Positions 24,795-36,700 of a stretch of DNA of 64,000 nt are shown here, in pieces. Source of the stretch: Symbiodinium natans (taxonomy: Eukaryota; Sar; Dinophyceae; Suessiales; Symbiodiniaceae); NCBI GenBank assembly GCA_905221605.1, contig CAJNDS010000002.1, positions 1,699,938 to 1,763,937 of the forward strand, in the 5' to 3' direction. Every line of letters begins with the position of its first letter. Positions within the stretch are counted from its first letter, which is position 1. The position numbers were made by a program, and so were the translations under genes. The notes below the pieces were generated by a model. The model was not told the origin of the DNA. It saw nothing but the letters and a program-made list of their open reading frames with translations, and did not search any database.

Positions 24795-27700
24795 ACAGAC
24801 ACACAGACACACAGACACACAGACACACAGACACACAGACACACACACACACACACACACACACAGAGACACACACACACACACACACAACTCAAAGACA
24901 AGCAGCCCGCAGCAAAAGCACACACGCTCAGAATAACGGCGCCGGAAGGGAATAACAAAAGCGCGCAGGCAAATAACATATGCCAACACGGAGCCGGCAT
25001 AGTAAAGCAAGTTGCTGTCCAATGATTGTCTGGGTTTTGCGAAGTATGAAGACGTTTTGAGAGGCACTTCACGCACCTCGTGGTCTTCGCCACATCGGAA
25101 CTGGCGGAGCAAACGACGCCGGTAGCCCTCCTCCTGTCAGACGTGCAGGCCACGGTCGCCAATGTGAGCTTTGGCCATGACTTGGCATGACCTCATATGT
25201 CTTTCGAGGGCTCAGAGGGGGTCTACTGAAGTTCAAAAAAACTTGGACATGATTGGACTGTGAGGTTTCCACTCGTGGAATTTCTGTTTGTTCACTGAGA
25301 TCTGATATCTGATTTGACAGGTGGGGGCTTGATGGCGCCGCCCACTGTAAAATCGGAACAACATTTGTGCTGTAGGCATCCCTCAGCCAGCTCCACGAAG
25401 TTCAAGACAGCCTACAAAGCTGAATCCTAGGTCTTTGCCGGACTACGACCTAGATGAGCACGAGGTAGCCGGCACACTCGTCACGCGATCGCAAGTGAGA
25501 CGTGGGTGAGCTTAAATGGTCATAGGCCGACCAGGCTTTCGTGGCCTACTTTGTAGGGTTCCCGGGTTCCCGCAAACTGGAACTCAGCTTAAGGACTTGC
25601 TCAAGGTGACTGTGGTGTAAGGCTCAAGATTTCAGGTCCAAGGCTCCCAGGCTTCGAGAGAGAGAGAGAGAGGTGCTGACTGGGAAAGGGAGACTGTGAA
25701 AGAGAGCAGGCTGCTGAGAAGAAGGCCCACTATCAATCGTAAAGATGGAACCAATTAGTAGCGAACTGCTGTTAACGAGCTTCATTAGCTATAGAGGCCA
25801 TTCCGAATGCACCTGTAGACTTCCAAAGTCTCGCGCGCTGGCGATCCTGGGCTTGCCGAGGTCTGGGATGAGCCCCGCAACACAGAGCAGGCGTGGATGG
25901 CTGGGTGTTGTGTTAGAGGGCTGAACAGTTTAAGACCCTTCCCAAGGTTTGTCTGCTTAGCGGTCTTACCGTCGGCTCTCCTTCAGCGGTTTTTGTTGTT
26001 CAGCGGCTGACCCCACAACGACTCTCAGAGCCAGGTGACGCATTACGTCATCTACTTCGCAGACTACAACGTTTCCAACGGCTCTGACATTCGCTGCTGA
26101 GCTGATGTCAAGAGGGTCAAGCGATGTTTACCTTTCTTGCGCGTGTCTCACGTTGAGGTGCTTACTTCCAGAACGTCTCCGTTGGGAATGACAGCCTGGC
26201 AGTCCGACCCGACACGCCTTTGCTTAACTATGCCAATGTCGTGCCCGAGACGACACACGTGGCTATCTATTCTCTGTCCTCTCTTACTGAGCAGCTTGGA
26301 AGCATTCGGCTGCGCTTTAGGGTCTCAGGCAGCAGTTTGGTGTTGTAGCAGATGTGTGCTAGAGACAAAGCCAAAACTGAGCGCAGGTTTGGGGCACTTC
26401 AAAGCTGAGAGGGCACTTCACTTAGCAATCCTGGCTTCTGGACTCAGGCAGAGCACACCTGCAACGCACGCCATCGTGGATGCAGTTGCCACCGTTTCGG
26501 GGACCTTGTTCGTGGACAAGGACCTAGTGCAACACACACACACACACACACACACACTGATTTTCAAATCCCTCAATCAAACTTAGCCAGAAAGAACCAT
26601 GTTCCCATGGTCTTGTGATGCGCAGTTCTGAGCCTTGGAGGACTTGGACGAGGAGGAAATTGGTGGGCGCCTGTCATGGCGGCTGCCTGCGCAGACAGAG
26701 AAGGTCACCGGGGCCTAAAACTGCACAACCGCAAATATCCTTAAGATTGACAAAGCCGACGCTAGAACAGCATTCCACGTCACTGGCAACGCTAAGTCTA
26801 AAGAAGTGCCCTGCCCACCCGAAACCCAAACAAGACACCCAAATCTTAATCCTGAATCTTACAGACACTGCAAGCCCCAGTATCTGCGCCGATGCAGCGG
26901 ACCTGCCCGGGGCTGCTCTGCGTACCCCTTGAGCCCTTGCAGGAGTTTAGGCTTGTAGCCGCATCTTAGTGGGTCTTGTGTGCCCAATTGCGTCTATCAA
27001 GCGGAGCACTAGACATGGTGCTTATACTTGTCGGTTCAAAAGGGTCAGAAACACCAGGTCAGCCAGTACAATGTCTACATCGCAGAAAGCGCGGATGGAC
27101 TCAATAGGCAGCTGATCAGCTACGAGATGCACATGGTCTTGGGCTCCGACGGAAATGGTACCTCAGGAGAGAGCAAACCCCAAACCGCGGACTGAATCTG
27201 CGGTGTTGGGGGTGTCTGGAAAAGTTTCAGTGGCTCCACGCTCCATCGAACTCGCATTCATTCATTCGACCATTTAGGTATACCCCAAAACAGTCTCAAG
27301 ATTTTTCAAAGTAGGAGGCGACGATGCGAACTACCTGGACATCCCGCCAGACACGGCCTTGCAGTCGTTCTCGAACATGTTGGTGTACACTCGCTCAGCA
27401 CTTGTCGAACAGAGCCTTGGATATAAGATTGGCCGAGGAAGACGTAAGCGCGACGTAAGCGCTAGGTTGTTGTGTAGAAGCCGTAGAAGCCTGAAGTCGG
27501 CCTCTTTGCAGACTGGCTCGTACACCCCCCCCCCCCCCCCCGCCCTACAACGGCGGTCTGCACCGTCCCTCAGCTGCCACTCCTCGAGGGCAACTGATGT
27601 TTTAGTGGTGCTACTAAAGTGGTCACTCTCTTTGCCGAAATTTGCTCCGCCATTAGCAGAACTATCACCCTGAACTGAGGAGTACACCCGATTCGTTCGT

Positions 27701-30700
27701 CATCAGCGACACAGCAGCCACCGTCGCATGGCAGCTGCAGGGCCTCGAGAATCCATAGACGATATTTGGAAGCCAGTTCGAGCCAGGAGTAGTTTCAGTA
27801 TGGTATTTATAGTATACATTCTGGCAGTTAGGCCAACTTGTATCAGAAGTTCTATTCATGCATAAAGTATTATGTCCGATGATTCCCGCAAAGAGGGATG
27901 AAGTCCTGTGGATAACCCGCCCCCCGTCCCCCATGCTAGTCGTGTATAAAGGACACCCCAAATTACAGACATCACTCATAAAGAGAATTCCCTCTGGGAG
28001 AAGATTTATTCCTTTTGTCAGGCTTATATGCAGCTAAGAGAAGCAACGCAGCAAGGTGCAGAACGTCACCTTCCCAGATGAAGACTTGGATCTTGGAGAC
28101 CTTGGCGGAGAGTTGGCGTGGATCGAGCCAGAGGATGTTTCCCAGGCGACCTTTAAGAATGGCTCAGTTAGTTGGATTTGCGCTTGGGTTCCAGGTGTTG
28201 AAAGCGCAAAAGGCTTAATATGGCATATTGAATGGTTAGGGTAGGGGTCCCTTTGCATGGCTTTGCCTTGTGACCTCCCATGGCAGAGCATGCAGAGCTT
28301 CAGGTCACACACTACATGGTTTACCTGGCGAAGCCTTTAGAAGATCCAGCTTCCTGCGCCTTGGCTGCTGAATCCTTTGTTCCAGGGATTCCAAATGGCA
28401 AAGAAGTTCGAAGCGAACCTTGAACAACAATCAACAACTGAGCCAACACACGACAGTCACTACAGTGCAGTAGACCCTGAAACCCTCGCAGCCCCTCACC
28501 GAACCAGTCTCTGAAGACGGCATCAGGTGTGAACCTGAGCCTTACGAACAACTCGGCGCGCGACTCAGGGGACTTACGTGCGTGAGGGCAGTGTACTGTA
28601 CTCGTACGTTGGGTCATAGGCTATGGTGAAAGGGATGAAAGACGTAAAGATCCTAGACGTCGTTCCGCATGGGCCACACCTTTTTTAGTAATAAGACTCT
28701 CTGGAGGTGGTGCTGGTGGCTGTGATCTCTGGGTCCTTTTCGTTTGCTTTGGATGGTGCATCTGCTACCTGTCCAGCACTGAGCGGTTCAGGTTGTGCAC
28801 TTCCACATCTCCCAAAAGCAGCTAGGGTGCAAAATCCGAATGGCTTACGGTCTTGTAAAGCTTGTGCCCCAACGGTGTTTTTTGATCCAGGGCTTGCACT
28901 CTGGAAGCCAAGCCAAGCAGCCTCCGAAAGCTGAGGCATCTCAGGTGGCCAATGCCGCAGCCTCTGCCCTGGGGATTGCGCTTGGCGTGGACCCCTCGGC
29001 GGTGCTCGTCCAGGCCAGTTTGTGTCACAGCCAGGGCTCATGCTGTGAAGGACGTGAGAAAAGGCTCTCATATAGTTTGAAGTAAGGGGCATGATGCCTT
29101 GAGCCATCACTTTGAAAGCATGAAGTGGCAATGCCTCAGGTGACACAATCGTCGGCGCGGCGATTGGGGCCAGCGCGCGGTCGGCGCCTGGCCACTTCGT
29201 GGCTGGTGAGCTATCAAGCCCTCCGATTGCATTGGCGTTGAAGCTGCCAACCTGTTTTGGAAAGGCTGAGCAAAGCCAGACCATGACACATGATTGGACC
29301 CGTTCCACTTCAATCTATCATGTTATAACGGTGGTCTCGCGCGCACAGCTCTCCACCCATGAATGTAGCGGCACCTTAGCAGCAGTTTAATGGCATCTTG
29401 TACTCGGGCAGCTTAGCTTCGTGCAGAGTCCTGAAAGAAGTCTTTCAACACATGTGGGCCGCCATTCAACCCTCGAAGCTATCCTATAGTATACACTGGG
29501 AAGAAGAGGGCTTTGAAGAGGGCACTCCATGCTTCAGGACTGCAAGTACATTCGTAGGCCCTCAGCCCGCGTCAGGTGCTCGTGGCCGCCGGCGCCGCCG
29601 AGGCCGTCGCCAACGCGGCGGCAGCGCAGCGTTCGGACTTGACTGGGCCGCCCGGCACGACGACCTGATACTTTTTCCCCAGTTCCAGGCCACAGGCCAT
29701 TGTATTCCGTATTGTTTATTTAGGGAACATGTTTCATGTTTCAGATGGTACAAAGGGCGAACCTAGTATAGGACTTGTGAGGGACGACGTCCTGTTAGTC
29801 TCCCAAGCAAGTGGCTGAATCCCAGACGTTGGTTGGATGCACCCCAAGCTGAAAACTCTTCATACTGCGAAAACAGTTTAAGCCACAACATGTATGTTCT
29901 GTTGTTTTGAACGTGTTTGGGAGTGGCATGGTTCTTTCCTACCAACAAACCCTTCACCCAGGTTCCGTGCCATCTTGGCCCCGGAGCTAGTGGCTGAGGG
30001 GGTGGCGAGTGGCGCTGTGCTCCTGGGATCCGATCAAGAGGTTTTTTGGGGGAGCATTCGGGTTGAGATTATTCAGCTCTGGATGGAACTCGCAGGGCCT
30101 ACAAGGGGGGTTTCCCGCTTCATATGGCTATTTTGTGGGAGGCGGGGGGGCTTCCAACGGCTCTAAGAGGCATTCCTAATTCTCCCAGACCCTCCATAGA
30201 GAAGCCGTCACAAGGTCCTCTCTTGCCATTCTGGACTTTGCCGAAGTCTCCGTAGAGGTCATGAATCACGAGGCGGCTGTCGCCGTGTTCACAGCTCCGC
30301 CCACGTGGAACGAGACCTTTAACCTGATGCTTGCTTAGCTTGGCCAACTTGCTCGTTTTCCTTTGCTAAGCAAAGTCGGTGGCCTCCCATGTGGAGGCGA
30401 TCCTCCCTATAAACCCTGTACATCCGTCCTAAGCCCCATAAACCTCAAGCCCCCGAATCTTGGTAGCTTGCCGAGAGGCTGGGATCTGCCTGGCTAGACC
30501 TGCATCATTGGCCCCTGGTGGGCCCAAACTAAGCAACATCTGAGGACATCAGACACGTCGGAAGACTCGGATAACGTCTTGGAGCGCCGCCTTTCGGCCA
30601 TTGCTGGGACCATCTCCCTGGGCCTAGGCGCAAGTTTGCACAACCATAAATTAGGGCAAGAAGGACCTTATACGTCAGACAAGCTAAGTTTCTGCCGAAG

Positions 30701-33700
30701 TCAAGGACTTCTCGCTGTTCTCGTTCGGTAAGTCCCTAAAGTTCCCGAGCCTGTACAGTTTAGTTTCTTCCTCAAGACAGCCAAAGCTGCGGCAAAGGTT
30801 GTTTGCCAGAAAGCCCTGTAGGTTGGTGCCGGGAGTTCTTCGCCAAGAACTGGCTTGGGGACGACAACGTCACGGTTCCGCCAGAGATGCCGATCGGGAG
30901 TCTCGGGTCGGGTTCGAATGATGCGACTCTATGGTTTCTATGGTTTTGGCTCCTATTGAGGTTCGGGGTCATTGGGTTTTCGTTAGCTGTTGAGGCACCG
31001 GACGATTCGCCAACATGCCAAGGAACTACACGCACTTTTTGGTCTACAGCGCCTCAAGCCTTGCAGAGCAGACCACCCCAGCATCTGGGCTAGTGGGGCC
31101 TTACTTTGCAAACGCCAGAGCGAGCGAGAGATATAGGGATAAGACACAGAGATAGAGAGACAGCCCCCTTTGGGAGTGCTTCTGCTGAAGTGAAGCACTT
31201 TCTGGTACATTGTCCTTGGTCGATAAAGAGAGACGACCTGAACCCCCCACGCACCCCCTCCCCGCCCCGACCCCTGAATCGGTAAAGCAGCTGTCCGAAC
31301 TGGAAGGGAGGGGGGGGGGGGCATTTCACAAGCTGTACGTTGCAGTACCTAGGTTCGTGTAAGATATGTACAGTAAGATCTGAGGGTAGGACTTTCGGAA
31401 TTCTAGGGCTGAAGCTAGGACGACGAGGGCTTCCACCCTGAGCCCCAGCCTCAACCGGTACGTGCCTGAGCCCTGCGAGTTCACAGCCCTAGTATCCTCA
31501 AGCCTTAGACATTGTAACAGCTCAGCCCGTACACTTCACTGTTTCATTGCGTGCTTTGTGCCCAAAGCACAGGCAGCCCTGCAAATTGCAGACGAGTCGG
31601 CCAGCGCCTCCAACGCCACCTGACCGCACGGTTTTTTTGTAGGATGGATAGGTTATGATCTGATACACCACTACCGCCATCACTGCCACCAAACTTGCTT
31701 ACAAGTAGCTGGGTGATAGCTCGCCTAGCAGTAAGAGTACTTGTATTACTGATACCACTGCCACTACCACGACCACGACATACTCACTGCTGCTACCACT
31801 GCCGCGTGCGACCACAACGGCTACGACGATGACGACGACTACTTTTTTTGCCATCCAACGCGATGAGTAGGAGCGATTAGGTCGTGTTTCCTCACATTTT
31901 TTGAACGAGGGTCGTGCTCTCGCTTTGCTCGTTCTCACTACCACCACTAGCACCACCTATACCATCTCCCTGCAAGATTCGCCGCTGCTACTGCTCCGCT
32001 TTGGAGCAAAACCAGGTGAGCTTCCTGGACCTGGACCTCGACACGGCAGAGGTGGGCGGCACCATCTTCTGGGAGCCTCCGGCAGCTTGGGCACGACTTG
32101 GCCTCTAAGAGCCGAAGGGTAAAGCGGCGACAGAAAACGGCCCTATGTGAGTATGAAGACATTTTTTAATGGTTACCTTAGTGGCTCAGGGAAGTTCAGG
32201 GGTTCAGAGGTTGCTGTGTGTTGAGGTTCGTGAGTAGATTTTGGGTCAACGATTGTGTGGGTGTCCGGGGACAGATGCGTTTTGGCGTGGCCATGCAGGG
32301 CATCTTGCTGACATGCCGCAAGGACAGACTACAGCGCGTGCAGGACTACCTGGTGTCCTGATTGCATCTGGATTGTCCTTTTCCCGTAGCACGATCCCGA
32401 CCCTCATGGCGTCAGACAGCATCCTCCCCCACAGCTGCAGGTACCATTTGCGCTACAACAATGCAGATCGTGCAGGAGTACGAATTATAGACAAAATGCG
32501 ATAGTAGGTGTAAACCTTCAACCGCAAACCGCAACCAATGTCTCAGCTGTATAGGCTTCCAATTGGTCCAACAGCACAGAACTGACTGTAGAAATCCTGA
32601 ACTGCTGAGCAGCTTCTTTCCCAGAATTAGACTAGTTGGGGTCTTAGTCACACTGAATGGCTTGCTTATTGCATCTATGCGTAAACCCTGTCTTGACGCT
32701 GACTTGCCTTGTCTTGCAGTCGCAGGCCGACGCGCCTGAAACCCCCAACAGTGCTAGCGAAGGTGTACTTTGCCGAGGACCAGCAAGGCCTGACGCGGTC
32801 GCAGGTGGGATGAGTCCGAAAACTCAGTCCCGACTCAGCCCCCATAATGTTGACTTCGCATTAATAACCCCCCCCCCCTTGATTGATCAATCTCTCCGGC
32901 CAGGGCCTCCTCAATTATATTCGCTTAAATCCTGGTAGGACGTACTATTAGTTCTAGTATTAGGTAGTAGTACCACTAGAATATTCCGGGCTGGATTTTA
33001 TAATTGTGGGGGGTTACATTATTGTGTTCCGGCAGCTGGATTTTACAATTGTAGCGGGAATCATTAATGTGAAGTCAACATTACGCAGGATTTCTCAAGG
33101 GCGAACCCCGCACCCCTCTTGACCCACAAAGCTGAGGGTACTTTCGCCAAGCCTTGAAGTAACATAGTAGGACCTTAGGACCAATCCCAATCCGTCCGAG
33201 CAGGTGGACGTGGCTTGTCTGGAGGGAACCACCTTCGTGCCCGTCCTGCCAGAGACACCCAGGAGCCTTAGGGGACCCATTTCTGTCTGTTGGAGGCCCT
33301 TGAATTTCTAGAACATTTCGGGTTGAGAAATCATTCGCCTGTGCGCTAGCTACTACACCAAAAGGTGTCCACCCTCCTGGGAAAGCAGGTTGAACTTCAG
33401 CCACGTGCTTGTGTACACGCGCTCAGCGCTCGTGGAGCAGATCCTTGGGCTGCCAGCAGCAGAATTTGTGCTTTCGGTATGTTGTTATGCACAGCATTTT
33501 GTTTTCACCTTTTGGAGTCAACAGGACGACACCCGCGGCCAGCAACCTGGTGGATGAGGCCCCAGCGCTTCGAAACATCAGCTTCCCCGAAGCGGGTCCG
33601 CACCGAGGTTCAGGGAAGAAGAGAGCGGGGTGTTCTTGGGTTGGGTTGAGGGGCCCCTTGTGGGCAACACGCACACACACACACACACACGGAGTCTGAT

Positions 33701-36700
33701 TCTGCAAAGGGAGGCCGGGCCTTAGGGCCTTAGAAGTGGCTCCGAATCACAGAATCAGCGGAAAGGGCAGAGTTAAAAAGTGAGATAGTGGGAGTTGTCG
33801 GAGATCACGATGCTGCAGATAATGCCTCCGTCATGACTCATGAAATGTCTAGACCATTATAGACCCTTTCATGGCTCATGCTAGCCCTTGAAACCTCCAC
33901 GTGAATCTTCGATTCCCCAAGAGCGACCAAGGACTTGGACTTGGATGCTGGCGATCTAGGTGGAACACTCTCCTGGTCTCCCAGCAGCTGGGCTGTGTCC
34001 GGTGGTCGAAGGGTTGAAGATTCTGGAGGTTGGGTTTAAGTGTCGGACTGGATTTCGAAGACTTGAGGACCAAGGAGACTTGCTGGTCTTAGGAATGGGG
34101 AAATCAGACAGGTGAATCACCATGATCTAGTGGTTTCAACTTTCGAGCTTGAGGCCACCTGAGACCTGGAAGGGGTCTTATCCCCCGAGACCTCGGCTCT
34201 TCCCTCGCAAATCCCCCCCCCCCCCCCCAAAAAAATGGGCCGAGGCGACGAGGCGCTGGTTCGGAGCTACGTGGCAGCTGGGCTTTGTCCTATAGAGTCT
34301 ACAGTTCGATAAACGAGAAGGTGCAGGCTGATGTAACAGTTATGTATGTGTGTGTGTGTGTGTGGGTGCGTGTACGTCTGTGTCTGTCTGTGTGTGTGTG
34401 TGTGCGCGTTCGTTCTGTTCCTGGGTAGCCTTTCAAAGGTGCTTGCCCGAACGATGTGTTGGTCTCAGAAGAAACTGTTGAGCCCGGTAAGCAATTCATA
34501 ATGACATACGGCTCATGCGAAGAACTGCTTTTCGCGCCTGAGACTTTGTAAGGCCAAGGAGCCAGGCAACGAAAGAATATCCTTGCCCTAGAATCCTAGA
34601 ACGAGGCTTGATCAAGGGAAGCGTTTGTCCAGTCAGGTCTATTTGGCTGAACCATCCAGTGCCAAGCTCTGCGATGCCGTCAGCGGCGTGGTTGGCAAAG
34701 CCTCAGAGGAGCTGTGCCGCGACTTCCTCACGAATATCTCGGCTCCCAGGTCGTCAGGGTTGGGGTGGAGCTTGTCGGTTTTATTGCTTGTTTTGCACAA
34801 ACAAACCGGCTCAGCGGATGTTATGCCTACTCTTGGGTCCACAACCTGCCGTTTCTGAATAGAGCGCCGGACTCTCCGGGACTCCGGGGGATGCTGACTT
34901 TGATGAAGGTCTAGTCTGGACATTGTGCCGGAGACGCCCTTGGCCAACTACAGCCATCTCTTGCTGCTGGGCTCCAAACCCTCAAACCCACATGGAATGA
35001 AATTGGCGGTGGGTGCTGTATAGAGTTTTGGTGGGCTTTGTCTTTGTCCTGGGACTCTAGTGGATGCGCTTAGTGCTGATACTTGAGAGTGGGCTGCTAG
35101 AAAAGCTGCAGTCCTCTGCAAGTCCCATAAAGAGAAATTTTTTGGGCCTTCAGCAATGAGATGTTGCGAGGATCTACCTCCAATCCTCTCTGGTGGAGCA
35201 GACGACGCCCTTTGCGCATGTGATAAACGACACCCTGGCGAGCGTGTCTCAGACCCTAGGGCAAACCAATAGCCAGAAGAGCTAAGCAGCGCCAAAGCCC
35301 ACCAGAGCTTGTCGAATAAATCCTGGAGTCCTCAGCACCCAAGTCAGCCAATGTTCCTCAACGCCACAACCCAAACAAGAGTAGGTAACTCCAACTAAGC
35401 CCCAACAGCCATCGCAACTCAACAACCCAGGATTTCCTTTGTGGACCTGGACCTGGACTTGGAGCACCTTAAACAGCCAGCAACGGATCTTTTGAAGCCT
35501 TTTTCAGTTGTCCTAACTGTCGTTAAGCTCTACAAGCCCTTGAGTTCCGAACCCTACAGCCGGCACTGAAATCCGGCATTTGATCTCCTAACTCCCACCC
35601 CTAGGAACCCCCAAAGCCTCAAGCCTGCATGCTAAGCCGCTAAAACTCCGATCCCTTCCTAGAGAAGCGCAAGGCACTTTGGTGGAACCATCTCATGGGT
35701 TGAGCCCGCCGATACGGGGCCTGTTGAGGGAGCCTCGCCACTGCCTTTATTTGCTGTAGGTAGGACATTGGGACGTTTCGAAAGTACCTGCATGGGATTT
35801 AACTGCGTGCTTCTTCCGGGTGTTCAGGGCCAATCTGGTTGATTGCATCTTGGCGCTTGGGAATGAGAGTTTTTAGGGAGTAGGGAGTGGTTATGAGAAG
35901 ATCATGCAAAATCAACGCCGAAGGGTTGCTAGAGCCAGAGGAAATGCTGTTCCTGACGAGACCAAGGATACTGGCTGTACTTCAAAAATGCACACAGCCG
36001 CTCCCAACTTGGTTTGGTTTCGCCTGGCACTGACTCATTCGCCTTGCCTGCGGAGACGAGCTTTGGAGGAGGGCAAATTGCGGTCTACACCAAGTCGAGC
36101 CTTGGATTCACTAGGAGCTGCTCGCTGGAGGTAAGGCAGAGAATAAGGCAGGTCCTTTGGCTGCTCTTTGCTACACGGATGAGAAGAGATGTTCAGTGAC
36201 AGCTTCGTCCCTGACACCCGAGGAGCCTAGTAGAGCAGACGACGCCTGTGGCGATCGACCTCTCAGCTGCTTCGCCTTCAGTTAGTTGACCTTGATGGGC
36301 TGAGAATGGGCCAATTCGGGCATGTTCAGTTTCGGCTTCCATCAGGGCTAAGATGCAGCTTTCCGCAAGGTACTTGCTACGGGCTTGCAGGTGTTGTTTT
36401 TCTTCTGATGGATTGTGGAGAGAAAATTGCTGAGGACACCATCGCGGTGATCGGCAATGCCTCCTTTCCCGACTTCGATTTAGATCGGGGTGATCTCGGG
36501 GGCGTGTTCTCCTGGGAGCCGCCGGCAGACACCTCCAAGGTCACCCACTACGTGGTGTACATGGCGAGGTGCGAGGTTTGACGATTCGTAAGCAGCCCTA
36601 ACTTGGTCGGTCCACTCTTGAGAAGAAGCAGCAGGCTTTGGTTGCAAAAGGTTCCCTGCAGAGCACCAGAGAACACCCCCAGGTACCACGACAACGAGTC

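Noticed and set aside
24538-25162. Long - strand frames reading VCVCVC and + frames reading THTHTH
   Set aside because: They are translations of the CA/CAGA microsatellite, open in every frame, inside an intron fixed by both flanking exons.
31735-31975. Thr-rich + frames ([26 protein letters not shown])
   Set aside because: They lie inside intron 31615-32015, where [12 protein letters not shown] joins exactly; similar DNA can therefore be non-coding.
34443-34486. N-like frame [12 protein letters not shown]
   Set aside because: It lies before the Y exon of the same unit (34637), so it is out of order; the true N is at 34909. Possibly another decayed copy.
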